Shown: piece after piece, positions 59,280 to 64,000 of the stretch
How the letters are laid out: each line of letters begins with the position of its first letter
Position numbering within the stretch: the stretch's first letter is position 1
DNA from: Diogma glabrata
Taxonomy: Eukaryota; Arthropoda; Insecta; Diptera; Cylindrotomidae
Direction of reading: 5' to 3'
DNA length: 64,000 bases
Assembly: GCA_963693315.1 (NCBI GenBank)
Contig: OY856188.1
Coordinates: forward strand, 269,447,114-269,511,113
Program-made: the position numbers and the translations under genes
The notes under the pieces: model-generated
Databases searched by the model: none
What the model saw: only the letters and a program-made list of their open reading frames with translations
Told to the model about the DNA's origin: nothing

Positions 59280-61440
59280 TTTTAATTTATTTCAATGGGA
59301 AATATTAATTATATTAAAAATATATTAAAAAAACTTGAAAGGGTGCCTAGAAAAAAATTGCCTTTCACATAGCATGTGGCGATTTTTTATTTTTAAATAA
59401 CCCATTGACCGATTAATACTGATGACATAACCAAAAGACTAAATGTTTGGCTTTTTATATAAAAACTACTATGTGCTACTAGTGTTAATGGATTTGTCCA
59501 AACACGTGTGATAGCTGCATTTCACACGCATTTTGAAAACCCATATGCACTACCTAGTAGCACAATGTATTATTTAGAGTTCCCAGAAAGTCCGTATATT
59601 ATATGTCAAGAAAGTGTTTCAATGATGATAATTAAATTTCACATCACGCCTTAATCGTTTATATTATTTTGATGTTTTAAACATAGAAGGAAGATCAACT
59701 TAATATTTTGTTGAATCTATAGTTTTCAGAAACGGCAAAATGAAAAGAAAAACAACAAGAGCAATAAAAAAAAGTCGTTTAAATGATAACAAATGTGATA
59801 AATATCATTAACAACCATAGTATTGAGAAATGTTGTGTGTTTTTGGGTATTTGTGCTTTTTATTGACTATTAAATTTATGTTTACTTCATTTGCAAAACC
59901 ATAAAGAACAAAAAAAAATCAATGATTAGAAGCAATAACTACCGGATAAGCTTTTTTTTTATTTCTTTTTCATGACTGTAGGGTTTGAATTTAAATACTT
60001 AAATTATTCAAATTAAAAATGAGGAATTATTTTATTCTAAAACGAAATTTGCGAGATTAAAGACTCTTGTCAACCAAACGAATCGTAAGTAATGGCTGTG
60101 ATATCTGTGATATATAGAGCCAATATGAATCATTTAACAAAACAAAATCAACATAGTTTGTAGGATTTTGTTTTATGAGTGAAATAAAAAACTAATTTTT
60201 TTAAGTTAAACCAAATTCTTGTCAATCATTAATTCAAAGTCATATATGTATATGTATCTTACAAAACAACCCACAATTTATTTCAAGTTTTTCAATATTT
60301 GAAAATACAATAATCAGTTTAACATGATTATATAAATAAAAAAAATTATACTTTGTTTTCCACACAAGAGAAAAAATCCTTTAATCCACAAAATCCATTA
60401 AATTTTCATCTAAAACGAAGAAAATAACAGAATAAAGGATATAACGTTTCCGAAAAGAAATGTAAATAAAATGGAAAACTAAGTTCCACAATATGTTTCA
60501 CTTCCAAATTACGGACGATAATTTAAAGTTTTAAAAGAAAAAAGGAAGAGAAGTGGTTACGCGTCTGAACAATAGAAAACTGAAAAAATTTATGGCCGTA
60601 TAATTTTTAGAATATTAGATGCAAATGGATGGTTGATTTCTTTTTAAAGCTACATTATAGGAATATAAATTATTCATTTTTTTGAGGTTTGTGTTTAGGT
60701 TATTTAAATTTTATTTCTTATCACATTAGTCATTCAAATATGACATTTTTTTGATATCTTTGACGACCTTAAAAAATTGTAGTGTGAGGATGAATCATGA
60801 AGTAAAGATAAAACCTTATCTTGTGATTGGTACGCTTTTTGATCTTAAAGATTATTTCTAAATAAGAAATTGGATATGTTTATTGTTTCATGGTTAATTT
60901 ATATATATCTTTATAATTTATATATTTTAGCAATATTGTTAAGAAAGAGATATTTGTATGAGGCATAACCTCCCCTACGCCTTAAGAAATTAATGTATAA
61001 CAACCAAAAAATATACTGTTTGGGAATTACCAGTATTCTTTATTGGATTAATTTTAACATTTGATTTCTACATTGATTCTAAGATTTATGTTTATTTATT
61101 TGACCGTTGTTTTTCTTTTCTGTATCTTATCTTGATTTAGGTTAAATTATTTTTTTTTCATTTTCTATTTTTCTTAACTTTGATTTTATATTCACGAGCT
61201 TTTTTTTGTTATAGGTATTAGATTAGTCGGTTGAAATGTTTTTATTCGTTTTTTTACAATAAATTAAGAAGAGCAATGATTCATGTAAAAGAATTGTCCG
61301 TTAGACGAAAATTTCGGTCCAATTGGGCGAGGGGCGGTAACAATTTTTTAATATTTTTGATCGTACGAGAATAATAATATTTCAAACAATGTTCCATTTT
61401 TGTGTCAGTTATAAAAACATAACCTAAAAAATTTTGTTCC
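59280..61440. other. AT-rich stretch; possible stem-loop near 59.5 kb
   Basis: TATGTGCTACTAGTG (about 59470) and CACTACCTAGTAGCACA (about 59548) could pair across ~65 bases. No gene is recognised. Confidence 0.4.
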
Positions 61441-61444
61441 TGGA

Positions 61445-61735
61445 CTCCAGAAGTGGGACGTAAGATGTTACACCCTGGTTGTTAGACATCAAACTTCGGA
61501 CGTTGGATTGTGGATGTAGGATGTTGGACCTTGGACGTTCGACGTTCAATGTTGAAGGTTGAACGCTGGACGTTGGACGGTCAACGACGTTAGATGGTGA
61601 GCGTTGAACGTTGAACGTCAGACGTTGGACGTCGGACGTTGGACGTCCTACGTTGGATGTTGGAAATTCGATGTTGGACGTCGTGATTTGAAAGTTGGAC
61701 ATTGGACGATGGACGTCGAATATTGGACGTTGAGG
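61445..61735. repeat. Degenerate GGACGTT minisatellite
   Basis: About 30 copies of a short word, TTGGACG or GTTGGACG(T), spaced about every 7-13 bp with frequent variants (TTGAACG, TCGGACG, TTGGATG). The 92-codon minus-strand ORF across it (Asn-Val-Gln-Arg-Pro-Thr-Ser repeats) is a consequence of the repeat. Confidence 0.85.
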
Positions 61736-62035
61736 AAATTTAAGAACTTTTAATTTACTTTTAAAAACTATAAACTAACCTTTCATCTTCTCATTTTTAT
61801 CTATTACAATAAAAATAATCTGTTCCTCATCGAAATCTCCAACTAGAGAGATATGTTCGACTTTTCTATTATTTGTCATTAATTTTTGTTCATTATTTAT
61901 AGGGATTAAACTTGCTATAAAAAGTTTTTGTCTATTGTCAAAAGAGTGTAATTTTGAATATTTAAACTATTTCAATAAAATTAAAAGCAGAAATAATAGA
62001 TAAGGGTTAGCCTTTGGTTTTTAAAATCAAGAGAA

Positions 62036-62191
62036 ATGCGTTGTTACCAAATTTTGGTGAATAACATAAAAACTGAGCGAGTAGAACAAAATCTGCACCG
62101 TGCTAAAGTTGAAATGTCATCGAAAAAACGATCTGAGAGTATCTATAAATCAGAAAAGATAAATTTTGGAAAACCGAAATTAAAGAAGTAA
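62036..62191 (+). CDS. Candidate small ORF, 51 aa, highly charged
   Basis: The frame reads MRCYQILVNNIKTERVEQNL, then HRAKVEMSSKKRSESIYKSE, and ends with a Lys-rich tail and TAA at 62189-62191. It uses codons for Arg, Glu, Gln and His more than AT-rich noise in this window does, and is strongly basic. No family is recognised; it could be an exon or a chance ORF. Confidence 0.25.
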   Translation: MRCYQILVNNIKTERVEQNLHRAKVEMSSKKRSESIYKSEKINFGKPKLKK

Positions 62192-63217
62192 GCAACTATC
62201 GTTACGATCTACCACGCGATAATATTTGAAATCACAACCTTGACACAGCGATATTCTTTAGAATGATAAATTCTTTAACTTCAGAACTATTTCTGTAATG
62301 GGTGAAAATATAACAAAAAGTGCGAAATCATACCCACCAAATAATGTAATTTAATTTATTTCTTTTATTATTTTTATCTCGATTATTACTTTCCCTCGAT
62401 TGAACATCTTCTTCTCCACCATTTTAAACGCTATCTATTTATTTTCCTCATACCCTAATGTATTACAAACATGTATCCCAATAAATAACTAAAAACCCTA
62501 ATATTTATTTATCCAGATTTTTGTTAACCTAATATCGAATACAAAGTTAAATCCATTTTTCATTTAGTAGAAAAAGTAAAAAGTTTTCCTACAAAATACA
62601 TCTAATATCGATTATCGATAAATATTCAATTTCGTCAGAAAAAAACCTTCGCTTGAAATATTTGTAAAAACTTTTTTATTTCATATTTATTTAGAAATTT
62701 TAAATCGTGTCAATAAAGCTAAATCACGCTGTTAGTTGGGTTTGTTGAGTAAACATATTTTCCATTAAATATATTTTCGAAAATTTATAGGATATCAAAA
62801 ATAATTTAAAAGTTTTTAAGTTTCACTATTAGGATCAAACTAATTAATTAAGAAAGTTAAACCGACATTAGAAGTTCGATTATAACAAATAAAAACAACT
62901 AATATTTTGTTTTTATCCGGTAGAGGGTACGACGCTGAAAACAAACACTGAACTATAACAAAGGAGAGATGATATGTAAAAAAACGTCGAGAAAAGTTCG
63001 TAATGCAAAATTAAAAACATCGTATCAAAAATATTTTCATCGGTATGAAATTAGGATACGCTAGGAAAAATGTACTTGAAACGATGCAAGCACTATTCCA
63101 TCGATGTTTTGTTTAAAGTGATATTGGAAAAAAACTATCAAAAAAGTTGACAACTAAGTTCAAAAAAGCTCTCTGCAAACCGATTGACAATTATTTTACG
63201 CTGTTGTTTTCTTTCAG

Positions 63218-63350
63218 AACACGTGTTACATCCCAACGATTGTAACGGTGACAAATCTGTATTTTAATTTCGTTGCCACAACCAACCGAGATAGCTTCGA
63301 AAGAAAACATAATAAATTCGAATTTAAACCTATAAGAATGGGACCTATGA
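63218..63350 (+). CDS. Candidate internal exon, 133 bp
   Basis: The upstream sequence TTGTTTTCTTTCAG is a good 3' splice site ending at 63217. The frame then reads NTCYIPTIVTVTNLYFNFVA, TTNRDSFERKHNKFEFKP and IRMGPM, remaining open up to ATGA|GTATGC, a usable donor at 63351. The other two frames contain stops. The segment is visibly less AT-rich than both flanks. No ATG opens it, as expected of an internal exon, and no second exon was found in the remaining window. The family is not recognised. Confidence 0.4.
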
Positions 63351-63464
63351 GTATGCGTATTTACATTTTATTTTATTGTGTTTTTAAATTATATGTTTTT
63401 GGTAAAATAAAAAAAAATGAATTTTTTGATGATTTGTTAATCGAATACTATAAGCAATAAAAAC

Positions 63465-64000
63465 TTTTGATGGAAATAGCGAAAACAAACGGGCGTTTTA
63501 AATAATTAATTTTAGTGATTTAAAAAAAATATGATAATTTTTGTTTGGCTTATTTTAGGTTGGTATACTGATAGTGAAATTTATTTTTTCAAAGTTTTAA
63601 GGAGTTATAGAAAATATTTTCGTGTAAAGAGTAACAGTAAAAAAAATAAAAAAAAAGGAAGGCATCATTCACAAATGTAAACACACACACATGCAGTTTC
63701 AATTTAACATATAAATAAACGACCAATACCGTCATCTGACGTAGTGAAGTAACCAAAAATATTAGTCTTGAAAGATTCCTAACCTATCAGAGAATCTTAG
63801 TCATAAAATTCATAGAACAAATTATATTAAGTTAAATTAAGTCTTTTTGAATCAATTTATTGACTTTTAGTCAAGGAAAATCTAGAAAAGTGAAAATTTG
63901 GAATTTGTTTATTAATATTTTAAAACACATTTTATGAGTAGGATTGGAAAATTACAACTGCTGGATTTCATCGTATTCTAATGAACCAAGATTCACAGGT
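63465..64000. other. AT-rich stretch to the end of the window
   Basis: If the 63.2-kb exon is real, this would be intron. A short ACACACACAC run is near 63684. Nothing else was seen. Confidence 0.4.

Noticed and set aside
61424..61702. 92-codon minus-strand ORF with Asn-Val-Gln-Arg-Pro-Thr-Ser repeats
   Set aside because: It is a by-product of the GGACGTT array.

Overview
The window looks like AT-rich, gene-poor nuclear DNA from an insect or other arthropod. It carries decayed copies of Ty3/gypsy, BEL/Pao, Jockey/I/R1-group, Penelope-like and Helitron elements, many small terminal-inverted-repeat elements, and satellite-like arrays. There are no operons, no bacterial-style gene spacing and no long intact gene. 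The species cannot be named from the sequence. The first 104 bases are an assembly gap.

Layout from left to right. 105-600 is the integrase tail of a gypsy-like element and the start of its LTR. 2.5-2.8 kb holds a Penelope GIY-YIG fragment. 3.7-5.2 kb is a non-LTR reverse transcriptase with RNase H and a terminal zinc knuckle. 7.46-9.13 kb is a BEL/Pao pol remnant lacking its RNase H. From 10 to 19 kb the sequence is mostly AT-rich, with three inverted-repeat elements or hairpins (10.4, 15.7-16.1 and 18.5-18.9 kb). 19.1-23.2 kb is repeat-dense and includes a foldback-like element built from ~146-bp tandem units in opposing orientation. 26.7-33.7 kb is a retroelement cluster: non-LTR tails, a nearly full-length but broken Penelope-like element, a DUF4780-type ORF1 and a ~230-bp GT tract. 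34.6-34.7 kb (minus strand) holds an intact 36-codon ORF for a single-pass membrane peptide, with a GC-rich hairpin just after its stop. 35.9-37.2 kb is a second foldback array, of ~147-bp units. 37.6-39.3 kb has further small inverted-repeat elements, and 41.5-43.4 kb a ~740-bp tandem duplication with sub-repeats.

The right third contains a ~554-bp near-perfect hairpin (46.8-47.3 kb), an intact unrecognised ORF beside it (47.4-48.1 kb) with a second coding-like stretch downstream, a ~65-bp minisatellite (49.0-49.7 kb), a truncated Helitron helicase on the minus strand (50.4-52.9 kb), an internally deleted gypsy-type LTR element (53.6-55.7 kb), several exon-like stretches (57.5, 62.0 and 63.2 kb), and two more TIR elements.

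Nothing here forms a working pathway. The intact items most likely to be functional are the 36-residue membrane peptide, the ORF at 47.4 kb and the splice-bounded exon at 63.2 kb. The most unusual architecture is the recurrence of near-nucleosome-length tandem units arranged as inverted arms in two unrelated elements.
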